42,931 nt of DNA from Gnetum montanum (Eukaryota > Streptophyta > Gnetopsida > Gnetales > Gnetaceae): NCBI GenBank assembly GCA_015680685.1, contig MNCI01014737.1:7317-50247 (forward strand), given 5' to 3'. The notes under the pieces are model-generated. The model saw only the letters and a list, made by a program, of their open reading frames with translations. It was not told the DNA's origin and searched no databases. Shown here piece by piece: positions 23,741 through 33,507 of the stretch (position 1 is the stretch's first letter; each line of letters opens with the position of its first letter). A program made the translations under genes and the position numbers.

Positions 23741-24100
23741 CTAGTTGGTATCCCAGTAGCGTACCTAGGAAATGTGCTTGGTAATCCTAGCAGTAGTCAT
23801 ACATGAGGTCCAAGATGTGTACGTATGATTAAGGGACGGATGCTCATCGCACTTAGGCTAGGTTAGACTCTCTTCACGCTTTCTCTATTAGCTTAACAAG
23901 TTATTTTCTATTGCCTCCAGGAGTAGCACTAGGTTAGAAACCACATCATACACCTCACTTTGGACTAAACCATACATGAAAAAGCAAATACTAGTCCAGG
24001 TGGGAAGACAACGAACTGTGATTAACAAGTAACTATCTAGATACCATAACTAGCCTATTTGTGGAGTTCAACTAGATCATGCATGAAATGCTTGTATTTG
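23741..24100 (+). other. Leader-like sequence after third-family LTR
   Basis: No ORF is recognised. The words cttggtaatcctag (near 23779) and gggaagacaacga (near 24001) also occur in order in the Athila-like leader on the minus strand at 10.1-10.4 kb. This suggests that it is the 5' leader of a related element whose body is missing. Confidence 0.45.
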
Positions 24101-24129
24101 TTTGGTTGAGTGTAGGGGTACCTCACAAC

Positions 24130-24405
24130 TCATCATTGATTTTATAACAAAAATGTTGTAAATAAGTTTGGAGTGCCATGTACCTTGATTTCTAACAATG
24201 GTACTCTTTTTATAGGCACCACCTTTTAGAAGCTCATGCAATGCTTAGGGGTTGAACATAAATTAAGAGCACCTTACCATCCCCATGCCAATGGTAAAGT
24301 AAAGGGTACCAATAGAGAGATCACTAAGATCTTAATGAGAATAATTAGCAAATATAGGAGAGACTGGAGCACAAAACTCAATGATGCCCTTTGGGCTTAC
24401 CACTC
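24130..24405 (+). pseudogene. Athila-like integrase core fragment interrupted by Tat-like LTR
   Basis: The plus strand reads NVVNKFGVPCTLISNNGT, GVEHKLRAPYHPHANGKVKG and LNDALWAYHSVLT, closely matching the integrase at 4170-5270. The second catalytic position is N (24194-24196) and the third is K (24302-24304), the same replacements as in the other copy. Similarity to integrase stops where the Tat-like LTR begins at 24406. The remainder of the domain is therefore expected beyond the other end of that element, outside the window. Confidence 0.8.
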
Positions 24406-25478
24406 TGTACTGACCTAAATCATCAATGTAAGGCTAGAAGGGAAAATAAACACCAAAAGATCGTCAAGAAGACACAGTTGACCCTGTCTTTGCTTGAGAG
24501 CAAGCTGGAAAGGTAAACAAAGGTAGAGTGCCTTGGATGGTCTACACGAAAATCAACCAAGGACTTCCCCAAGTGTAAACTATGGCTTGCGTTGGGGTTA
24601 TTGTAACTAATGTTTTAAAACATAAACAGTACACACAAAATGTAAAAAAAAAATGTATGCAAAAATTGTATTGTAAATAAAATGTAAACTAAATGTAAAA
24701 CAGAAAAAACAATATAATGGTTGGAAAAATGAACTATATTGTAATGCTTAGAAAAAGATGTGCACTGGTCAAAGCATACCTTCATGTGTGGATGGTAGGT
24801 CAAGCGCTAAGCCTCGGGGTGATGTGATGTCTTTTAGAAGTGCTTGGATGCTAGAAGTCAAGTGTGACCGAGCACCCAAGGATTGTTGGTTTGTGTTTCC
24901 TAAGCCATAAACCTTCAAAATTTTCAACGCCATTTATGTGAATTGATAGGGTATTTATAGGGTTGGGCTGGGCTCAGGTACAAAATTCAAGAATGGAATC
25001 AATGGCTAGGAAATGAGAGGAAAATGGATCTAGCGACATGTGTCCAATGGACAGCTATGTGTGAGTTGGACATGTGTGGGCAAGCTACATTCTTGACTAG
25101 GTTCATCATATCTTATAGTGTGTGGCTTACTCAAGCTCATGGAAGCACATACTATTTGGACTGTGAGGGCCTGACAAGCCCACAAATGAAGATTTACAAT
25201 GAACTATTGATGTACAAAGAGAGAAATTGGTCCTAGCTCTATTAAAAATTTTGCATCTGTGACTTGACTGCTGTAGGGTGTCGGTTCGAGTGGTTCCATG
25301 GTTTTTTGAGGTGTCATTGTCTGAGAAAGACTTCCAGCGTGATTTGATTTTGTCGCAGCATGTTTTAGCATGTCTTCAGCATGTGTATGCTATGCTCACA
25401 CTACACTCACACTGCAGTGTGACTTTAGCATGACCTCAACATGAGTGAGCAAAGACTTGTAATTTTTCATCAAATTTT
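24406..25478 (-). repeat. 3' LTR of the Tat-like element (left copy)
   Basis: It starts tgtactgacc on the plus strand, which is the CA end on the element strand, and aligns with 41850-42931 over about 1.07 kb. By eye the copies are roughly 85-90% identical, and most differences are transitions. The alignable part ends only because the window ends in the right copy. The true outer end is probably higher, perhaps near 26476 where a pyrimidine-rich tract begins. The TATA box and a downstream R-U5 of about 0.54 kb place the element on the minus strand. Confidence 0.85.
24949..24960 (-). promoter_or_regulatory. TATA box in left LTR
   Basis: The minus strand reads ctataaataccc. The same sequence occurs in the right LTR at 42391-42402, at an equal distance from the LTR end. 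Confidence 0.7.
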
Positions 25479-27121
25479 GAACTTTGAAGCCTTATTCCTG
25501 AGTGCAACAACTGTCTGGCTATGGTTGATCTTGAGAGTCATAAACTAAGGTTGAAAATGACTTTTCTTGAGCTATTTATGGCAGGTCATGTTGGACTCAC
25601 GCTACAGCGTGACCTCAAAAACTTGTGAAAACTTGCGATTTTGAGCTGAAGTCTGAAAACTTGCAATTTTGAGCTAAAATCTGAAATCTCTGACATTTTG
25701 AAGGCTGGGACCTAAAGCTGTCAAGGATGTGCTTCGAGGATGGCTCACAACTTAGAAATCAGATCATTTTTAACTCAGTCTTGATGCTGTTTGGAGTTGC
25801 TCATGCTAAGGGTGAGCAAGCTGCCTTGGGCAAGCTGGGTGTGAGCTCCATGCCTTAGCCAAATTTTGCCTCCGAAAACTTCGAAAGGGCTTGGGTCATT
25901 TTCATTTCAAAATACTAGGCTGAAATTAGTGGTGTTTCATTGGCTCCTCTTTATTGATGTCTAGAGGAATCCACCCGAGAGGCATCAACAAAGAAGTGCA
26001 AAACACCATGAACAACCAAGCATCAAGCATTAACCATCAGCGCTTGGTTAGATGTCATCGCACCATTTTCAAAAGTACATGGGATTGAGGGAATGTGGTT
26101 CAATAGGAAAGGGATTTTAATTGGGGGAAGGTCAGGAGTTGATCAAGGGTTATGATTGCTACCAGGATTGTGGGAGAGAAATTCTCTCACGTGAATGAGC
26201 TATATCTTTGGTCCTTGTCCATAGCCAGTGTTCAGCAAACTCAGAGCCAAGACATAAGAAGTGCATTCTTTGGAGAAATGGGACTCTTATAGAGTGTTTA
26301 CAAGGCCCATTGTAAATAGCCAAAGCCACGTGATGGTGTGCAACATGGTCTCTTTGAGACACAAGTGTATCTATTTTTTAAGACAATTGCCTTCTCACCT
26401 AGGGCTTGCATGAGAATAGCCAATAGTCTTTTGTTTATGATGTTAATAAGGTCACAAAGACCTTTTCCATGCATTTTTCTCTTTCACATTTTTGTTCTTT
26501 TCCTTTTTGTTTGTTTCTTATTTTCTTTTGTTTTTTATTTGTTTTGTCTTTCTTTTTCTTTTTCTTTGATCTTTTTGAAAGAGCTTTCTTTTAGTACTTT
26601 GCTCGTGTTCAAGTGCTTGCTTTTTTGTGTCATGCATTGTGTACTGTGTTTTGCATTGCAACTGCTTAGGGAGTTACAATGTGCAATAGTGTATCAAGGG
26701 ATTTGAGGTGAGTAGGATACAATGTATCTAGGGGATGTAATCAAATAGGATAAGGGGGCATGATGGAAAAATAGGGGATGTATTGGGAGTCAAGAATGTA
26801 CTTATGAATGGATTGATTAACTTAGTTGCGGGTGTTAGGAAGAATGTGATACCTTGTCGTCATGATGAAGTGCATCTATGCACGAACACCATAGGCATGT
26901 CATCTTGCAAACACAACTCCAAGGAGACAGAAAATCCACAAATGAGTTAGTTAGCTAAGCACTTTAAATAAGGAGATGGAGCCACTGCATGTAATTTTCA
27001 AAGCAGACAGAATTATGAATAGCATCAGCTTCATTAAGGCCCATGAGACAAATTATGCAACAAGTCTTTGTGAAAAATGAACATCCAATTGCAGAAACAC
27101 ATCTTTTCAAGTTCTTGCCTG
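25479..27121. other. Rest of 3' LTR and 3' untranslated region of Tat-like element
   Basis: No gene is recognised. The first part probably continues the LTR U3. On the plus strand 26452-26600 is pyrimidine-rich, with ctttctttttctttttcttt near 26549-26568. On the element strand this is a purine run suitable as a polypurine tract, so the LTR edge may lie just left of it. Nothing is recognised in 26600-27120. Confidence 0.45.
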
Positions 27122-27734
27122 ATCATTGATGATGTCGCCAGTTTATAATCTTAGCGGACTGTTGCAAGTTAGTTTCACATCATAACCCTTTGGACGGTGC
27201 CAGTTTAGCATTGTAGTGGATGGTGCATTGCTGGTTTATAGTCGTAACGGATTGTGAAGAGGCAAGCTAGTTTATAGTCTTAGTGGACTCGAGATCCTAG
27301 TTTCATGTCATGGTGGATAGATGTTGCAGTTTAGCATTATACCGAACAAAGCTCTATGATGTCGGTATATTTTCATGACTCTAGGATGTTCTATGGTATC
27401 AGTTTTAAGTCATGATGCTAGGATTGTTTTGTGGTATCAGTTTTAAGTCATGATGCTAGGACTTGTTTGTGGTATCAGTTTTAAGTCATGATGCCAGGAC
27501 TTGTCTGTGGTATCAGTTTTAAGTCATGATGCCAGGAATTTTCTGTGGTATTAGTTTTAGGTCATGATGCCAGGACTTTTTGTGGTATCAGTTTTAAGTC
27601 ATGATGCCAGGACTTTTTTGTAGTATTAGTTTTAATTCATGATGTCAGGACTTGTCTGTGGTATCAATTTTAAGTCATGATGTCAGGACTTTTCTGTGGT
27701 ATCAGTTTTAAGTCATGATCCCAAGACTTTTACA
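27122..27734. repeat. Minisatellite array 1, just after the pol stop
   Basis: Nine regular units of 37-38 bp fill 27395-27734, with core agttttaagtcatgatgcc followed by aggact. Before them, 27122-27394 holds about eight older, more diverged units of some 30-37 bp with core agttta..gtc..gtggac. The array ends 14 bp from the stop codon of the element's pol ORF at 27748-27750. On the element strand it therefore occupies the start of the 3' untranslated region. Tandem repeats in this position are known from Tat/Ogre elements. Confidence 0.95.
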
Positions 27735-27747
27735 TACCTCAAGTTTA

Positions 27748-28940
27748 TCAGACATAGTACCATTTCAGGTACAAATGATTTGTAGGATTAGTAACCTCGT
27801 TCCTGTCCATGGATTAGAAAGTTTCAATGCTCCATTATTGTACACCTTGGTGACCAAGTATGGCCCTTCCTAGTTGGCTGAGAATTTGTTTGGATGTTCA
27901 CGGGAAGCCTTAAGGACTAGATCCTCTTCTTTGATTGGGTATTTATGGAGATCATGTTTGTGCCTTTACCTCTGTTGTTTCTAGTACCATTCTATTTGAT
28001 CAAGTGTTTGCATACATTCTTCCTCTACTGAATCAAGGTCAACAATGCGCAGTTCATTATTTTGACTATATGCAATAAGGGGACCTGTATTTCTAAAGGC
28101 AAAACAACTTCAGATCCATTTACAAGGCTATATGGAGTTTTACCTATAGGTGTTTGATGTGTCGTTCTATATGCCCACAATGCATAGACTAATTATTCAT
28201 GCCATCATCCCTTGCTCTGATTTAGCATCTTTTTGAGAACCATGATGATAGTTTTGTTTGTAGCCTCTACTTGACCATTGCTCTGTGGGTAGTAGGGTGA
28301 TGAAAATGCATGTTTAATACCTAGGCTTTCACAAAAGCTTTTAGTATATGCACTGTTGAACTGTGGCCCATTGTCAGTAATGATGGTCATCAGAATACCA
28401 AAATGGATCACGATATTTTCTATTATGAAAGTGCAAACGTGTTTAGATGTGGTCTTCCTAAGGGGAATAGCTTCTACTCATTTTGTGAAGTATTCAGTTG
28501 TAGTGATAATAAAGCTATGTCTTGTAGAGGATGATGGTGTTATTGGTCCAATTAAGTTTAATCCCTATTTTTGGAATGGCTATGTGATTTGTGTCATATG
28601 CAATTTGTTAGGTGGCACATGTATTAGATTACCATGCTTCTAGCAAACATCACACATTCTAACCTTGGAGATGCAATCATATTCCATATGTGGCCAGTAA
28701 TAGCCTAAGCGCCTAATCTTCGTTGCCATTGTATTGGTGCTATGTGCCCTCCACAAAGTCCTTCGTGGACTTGCTCTACAATTGTTTAACCATCAATGCT
28801 ACTAATGCACATTAGCATAATGCCTTCATAGGATTTACGACACAATGTATCCCCTATTAATGCATATTGTTAGGAATGTTTTTGCACGATGTCTTTTTGA
28901 GCATTTGTCAAGTGTTGTGGAGGTTCACCTCTTCAACGGT
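27748..28940 (-). pseudogene. Tat-like integrase
   Basis: The minus strand carries a zinc-binding region with HEGLCGGHIAP and later ECVMF (about 28650-28800). The core contains GLNLIGPITPSSSTRHSFII (about 28490-28550), TDNGPQFNSAYTKSFCESLG (about 28320-28385) and YYPQSNGQVEATNKTI (about 28240-28290). The C-terminal part has EGPYLVTKVYNNGALKLSN near 27800-27860 and ends HLYLKWYYV before the stop at 27748-27750. The second and third catalytic residues (D and E) are present, but the first reads N. Stops replace W and Q in several places. This is the terminal domain of ORF2. Confidence 0.85.
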
Positions 28941-29059
28941 ACTCTTTTATATCATCGTACCATTCTATTTTGTGTGTTTTACTAACGGATGCTATAGGAA
29001 TTCCATCAAGAGTGTTAATTATAGGTTTGACAAAACTTGTTATGGAGCCAGGCAATGCA

Positions 29060-29500
29060 TGGAACATTTCAGGTGTCATGTTTAAGGCTAGTGTGGCAAG
29101 TGCATCAGCAATGGTGTTTTCATTTCTAGGGACATGTTGTATATCAGTTTCTACTAGTTGTCTTAGCAAATGTTTGGTTAAATCACAATATGGTTGCAAA
29201 TGGAGAGCCTTACATGCATAAACCTCAATGACTTGATTAATAAATAGCTATGAATCACCTTGAACTATAAGACGTGAGATTCTTGAAGTTAATGTTGTTT
29301 GAAGACCTTGAAGAAGACCTTCATTTTATGCCACGTTATTGGTACAAGGAAAGGTTAATCGGTAGGCGAAGGGTTGGATTTCTCTAGAGGGGTATGTTAA
29401 AATGGCCTCAGCTCTTCCTTCTTGGGAGGTCAAAGCTCCATCAAAATAGAGAATTACCTCATAGTTGTTAGGTACGGTGTCTATACTATTAACATTCTCA
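29060..29500 (-). pseudogene. Second, archaeal-like RNase H domain (Tat hallmark)
   Basis: The minus strand reads ILYFDGALTSQEGRAEAIL (YFDGA at 29434-29448), PFAYRLTFPCTNNVA, then LIVQGDS, LHLQPYCDLTKHLLRQLVET and NENTIADALATLALN (about 29085-29130). This is the additional RNase H that distinguishes the Tat lineage of plant Ty3 elements. The aspartates in FDG, GDS and ADALA are present. At the AEYE position the first glutamate codon is a stop (VA, stop, NEG), so this copy is inactive. It lies between the first RNase H and integrase, as expected. Confidence 0.85.
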
Positions 29501-29549
29501 TCAGGGAATTTAGGGTTGACTATTGCTTGATCATGCGTTGGTGAGACAG

Positions 29550-30030
29550 CTAATTGTGTGACTATTGCTTGACCTTTTATGGAAGATTGAACAACATAGT
29601 GTAAGTCAAATTCTGTGATCATTACTTTCCACCTAGATATCCTACTCAATTCATAGATGTTGTTAGTGATGGTGCGGAGTACGTTATCCTTGCAAATAAT
29701 GTAAACTTGATTGTGGAAGAGATAATTCTGCCATTTCTTCAAGGAGAAAATGAGGGCTAGGCATGATTTCTCTACATAGTTGTATCGTTATTCATAGGTA
29801 ATTAAAGCATGGCTTAGGTAATATATAGGGATCACGGCTCCATCTTGATGTTTTTGACAAAGCATTGATGCATTAAAAGAATCTGAAGTTGCAAGGTAGA
29901 TGTAGAAGTGTTTATCACCTTGAGGGGGATAAACTGTTGGTAGTTGAGCCAATTCTTGCTTTATGTTCTTGAATGCTTCTTGACATTGTTGGGTCCATTG
30001 GAAATGTACATTTTTTTGTAATAGGTTCTA
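29550..30030 (-). pseudogene. Tat-like first RNase H domain
   Basis: On the minus strand HFYIYLATSDSFNASMLCQK, IPIYYLSHALITYE, YVEKSCLALIFSLKKWQNYL and IKGQAIVTQLA follow the RT without a break. They match the retrotransposon-type RNase H of Tat elements. One stop lies after ITYE. It would degrade template RNA during cDNA synthesis. Confidence 0.8.
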
Positions 30031-31207
30031 CATAGGTCTCAACTTATCTATCAACCTCTCGATAAAGCATCTAATGAATTGTAGCCTACCTTGAAGACCA
30101 CATAGTTCGGTAAGAGTCTTTGGTAGTTGCATATTAGTTATTTCCTTAACCTTATCAGCATCTACCCATATTCCTATTTCAAAGACTACGAAACCAAGCA
30201 TCTTGCCTATTTTGAAACCAAAGACACATTTATTTGGATTGAGTCTAAGATCGTATTTGAAACAATGCTTAAGTACTAAGTCTAGATCTTTTGCATGTTG
30301 TTCAGTAGTTTTAGATTTGACCGCGATATCGTCAACATAATCATTAAGAAGATTGATCATGTAATCACTAAATATGTATGTCATTGCTCGTTGATATGTA
30401 GCTCCTACTTTTTAAAGGCCAAATGGCATCATAGTGTAATAGAATGTACCCCAAGGTGTCATGAAAGTTGTTCTGAATTGATGTTCTAGATTGATTCTTA
30501 TTTGGTTGTATCCTGAAAACCCATCCATAAAGGATAATAGTGCATTCCTAGAAGTTGTGTCAATAAGTTGGTCAATACTAGGTAACAGGAAATCATCCTT
30601 TATAGTGGCTATGTTGAGATCACAGAAGTCGATGCATATGCATATACTACCATTCTTCTTAGGAACTACAACAATGTTTGATACCCAATCGGAATAATCA
30701 ATGGCCTAGATGAAGTTGACTTGGTAGAGCTTTGTGATTTTAGCACGGATAGCCAATGCTACCTCAGGTCTAACCTTTCATGCTTTTTGTTTTACCAGTT
30801 TAATTTTTTCATCAAGGATAATATTGTGTTGAATGATCCAAGGATCTAGTCCTGGTATGTCTATGTATGACCATGAAAACATTTTTATGTTATTTTTCAA
30901 TACTTGAGTGATGTCACCTACAAGTTGCAAGTCTAGTAAGGCACTTAATTTCAATGTTCTGGCTTCGCCATTGACTGTGGTAATGGGGATTTCAACTAGA
31001 GGATCTTCAGTCATATTGTTAGCTTCTAGATCTTGAGTTTTAGCCATATTTTAAGGCTATTCTAACATTTCTTGAGTGGAGGCTATTAAATTGGTATAGG
31101 TGGATGGATTTAGATTCAAGGATTCTTGGTTGATCTCTCTTTTTACCTTCCCATATGGTCCATTGAGAGACAATGTTGAGAGGATATTCTTGATGGCCAT
31201 GTGCTTG
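30031..31207 (-). pseudogene. Tat-like reverse transcriptase (start of ORF2)
   Basis: The minus strand has an N-terminal stretch from about 31207 with LSLNGPYGKVKREIN. The ATG-started segment at 31047 includes FSWSYIDIPGLDPWIIQHNI. RT motifs follow: VVVPKKNGSICICIDF, SFMDGFSGYNQIRIN, MTPWGTFYYTMMPFGL, the catalytic YVDD (30328-30339), and LRLNPNKCVFGFKIGKMLGF. Only a few in-frame stops occur, so this domain is less decayed than the Athila-like one. The upstream edge meets non-coding DNA near 31207, where ttggcag could be a splice acceptor. Ogre-type elements splice between protease and RT. Confidence 0.88.
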
Positions 31208-31759
31208 CCCCTGCCAATTTAAAATAGGAGCAGAGTAAGAGACACCCTCTTGGTGAAGGAGTTACTAAATACAAGCTAACTATGTACTAACAAAAATTGG
31301 GAGATGTCGTAGTGGTCATGGCAATTTAAGGCCATACCGGGCCACATGTGTTGACTTGTCATTTGGACTAAGTATATGCACCATTTTTAAATTTTTAAAT
31401 TTTTAAATTTTTTTGAATGCACAATAAGATCATGGAGATTTTAAAGCTTTATAAAAAAAACGTGCATCGTTATGTATTTTCATATGTTCATATATGTTTG
31501 TTTATTTTTTTCCTCTTGTTGATTTTTTAATTTTTCTCCTCTTCCTCATAAAAAAATTTTTTGGGCCTCATCTCTAGAGGCTGGAATGACAAGGAATATT
31601 AGGCAAGCACAAGGCAGAGATAACATAAACAAAAACATGTAACCATGGTAAAGTAAAATTAGAATAAAAAGATGAAATAAAATAAAAGGTAATAAATTAA
31701 ATTAAATTAAGAATATAAGAGGTTAGAAAAGGGAGTTTTTGAAGTATTAGGCATCATTT
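31208..31759. other. AT-rich non-coding DNA with short tandem repeat
   Basis: No gene is recognised. Three to four copies of tttttaaa lie near 31384-31415, and attaaattaaatt lies near 31690. It separates the RT of ORF2 from the motif-rich block at 31760. Confidence 0.5.
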
Positions 31760-33060
31760 TTGTTAGCGTGAGTTCTTGGAAATTTGCACAACAACATGAG
31801 CTACAGAGTGCAGGCAGCATGAGCCAAGGCATTAGTGTCAACATCAGCATGAGCAAGGCAAGGAAAACATGAAGGAAAAGGAAAGAGGGAAGGCAAGCAG
31901 AGACAAAGGAAAGAGGTAGGTAACCTTGGCGTTCATGGAGGGGAGTGAAGAACTTCTCCAGTGTCTCCCCCAAGCTAGGATTCCAACGTGGAAGAAGGCC
32001 TTGCACAAGTAAGTTTGTTTCCCCCCTATTTTCCTCTAGCAGCGTTACCTAGGGTAAGATTTTGAGGCTGTGATTTTGGGATTTTCTTGGATTTTTTGGG
32101 TTTTCACTTTTTGGGCTCAGGGCAAGGGTAGTGTGAGCCATAAATTTTTGGTTTTTTTTGAGCAGGGAGGTGTGCACTATAAATTTTTGGTTTTTAGAGC
32201 TTGGCAATGTGCAGTGTAAGCTACAATATTTTTTTTTTGTTCTCAGGCCCCTAGGTCGTAGGGTTTTTAGCCTTCTTGGCATCCTGGGCCATAGGATTTT
32301 TAGTTTTCTTGGCATCCTAGAGAAGGAAGAGTCAGCATGAATGCAAGAAAGTCTAGTTTTATTTTTGGTTGCAGCATGAGCTACGTTATTTGGGAAACTT
32401 CAGTGTCAATTTTTTTTCTTTTCATTGTGGCCCCCATGTGTTTCCACCTTCCTAGCAGCATGACCATCCTACCCTCATTTGTAGCGTGACCATCCTGCCC
32501 TCATTTGCAACATGACCATCCTACCCTCATTTGCAGCATGACCACTAGTTTTCATTTTTTTGAGCAGGGAATGACCAATGTTCCAGGGGAAAGCTTACCA
32601 TGATTTTCAAGGGGGGCTTTAGCGTGATTGCATGGAAGAAGGCTTGTTTCTTCTTTTCTTTTTGACTTGTAGTAGGAACTACGTTGGAATAAAATGTTCT
32701 TATGTTGCCTACAGTGTGAGTTGCGTTACTAAGAGGTTTCTTGTTCATTATGTTGTCAGGCCTAGGCATCATCAGTCCATCCTTCTCTTTTGTGTGTGCA
32801 TGGGCAATTGCCTAGGCTTTCTAGGTTTTTTAGGCTTCTTGGCAATGTGAACACAGGGTTTTAGGGTAATGTGAGTTGGTTTTTAGCATGAGTTGGAATT
32901 TGAGAAAATCATCGGGGAGACAATGTGATTTTTGCTAAATATGCCCAGTGTGACTTCCTCCAAGCGTGAGTCACTTGGGAGGTAAGTCAGTTCAGCTTTA
33001 GTTGTTGGAAATGGCCCTAGCATTAGTTTTTGGTAGGGTAGTTCTTAGCGTAAGCTACAA
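31760..33060. repeat. Block of dispersed AGC(G/A)TGA motifs and local tandem repeats
   Basis: Words such as agcgtgag, agcatgag, agcgtgacc and gtgtgagcc recur irregularly through this block. It also contains duplicated phrases such as ataaatttttggttttt (near 32140 and 32180) and cttcttggcatcct / ttcttggcatcct (near 32270 and 32305). The same motif occurs in the LTR U3 (25355-25455; 42790-42900) and the gag leader (41405-41690). The block lies directly upstream of the plus-strand gene and may be its 5' region. Confidence 0.6.
32456..32548. repeat. Tandem repeat, 26-bp unit
   Basis: Three full units and one partial unit at 32456, 32482, 32508 and 32534, with consensus cagcatgaccatcctaccct followed by catttg. 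Units differ by transitions such as agcgtgacc versus aacatgacc. Confidence 0.92.
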
Positions 33061-33349
33061 GGGACACCCATCATGGGCTTAAAACATGAAGATCTGCATC
33101 GTTTCCTGGGTTTAAACCTTGCTTCAATGAGTGTTCACGTTCTGTAATTCTATGTGGATTTATCATGAAATGGATTTCAATGTACCCGAGTGAGCATCAG
33201 ATACACTAAATTGATATTGGTGTCCTTGTCTCATGAGGTGAAGTTATGCATTCAACGTATTTGTTTATGTGATTATTTTTTGTTTATGTGGTTTTGCCCT
33301 ATTGTTAACACTTAGACTTTTCACTTACCAAATGTTTTGGCCATGTGTA

Positions 33350-33507
33350 GGGGACCTAAATCTTCCCTTCTGGAGATTGAGCTTGTTGGGGTACTTGCTT
33401 GGTTTGGCCCCTTTGGACTGGACACACCCCCCTATGACATGCACATCGGGCCCCATTTGATATGGTTTTGCCCCAATGTTAGTTCATTTTTTTCCTTCGT
33501 TTTGTAG
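33350..33507 (+). other. Possible upstream exon and intron of the antisense gene
   Basis: After ccatgtgtag at about 33349 the plus strand is open, with LNLPFWRLSLLGYLLGLAPL, up to a stop at about 33461. A pyrimidine-rich acceptor tttgtag ends at 33507, directly before the better-supported exon. I could not place a convincing donor, so this exon and the true start of the gene are unresolved. Confidence 0.35.

Noticed and set aside
26338-26706. A plus-strand protein gene of 122 codons, very rich in F, L and S
   Set aside because: It arises from the pyrimidine-rich tract near the Tat-like LTR, is low complexity, and matches no family.
27395-27734. A CRISPR array (regular 37-38 bp repeats)
   Set aside because: The whole unit repeats with no unique spacers, and the context is a plant retrotransposon 3' region.
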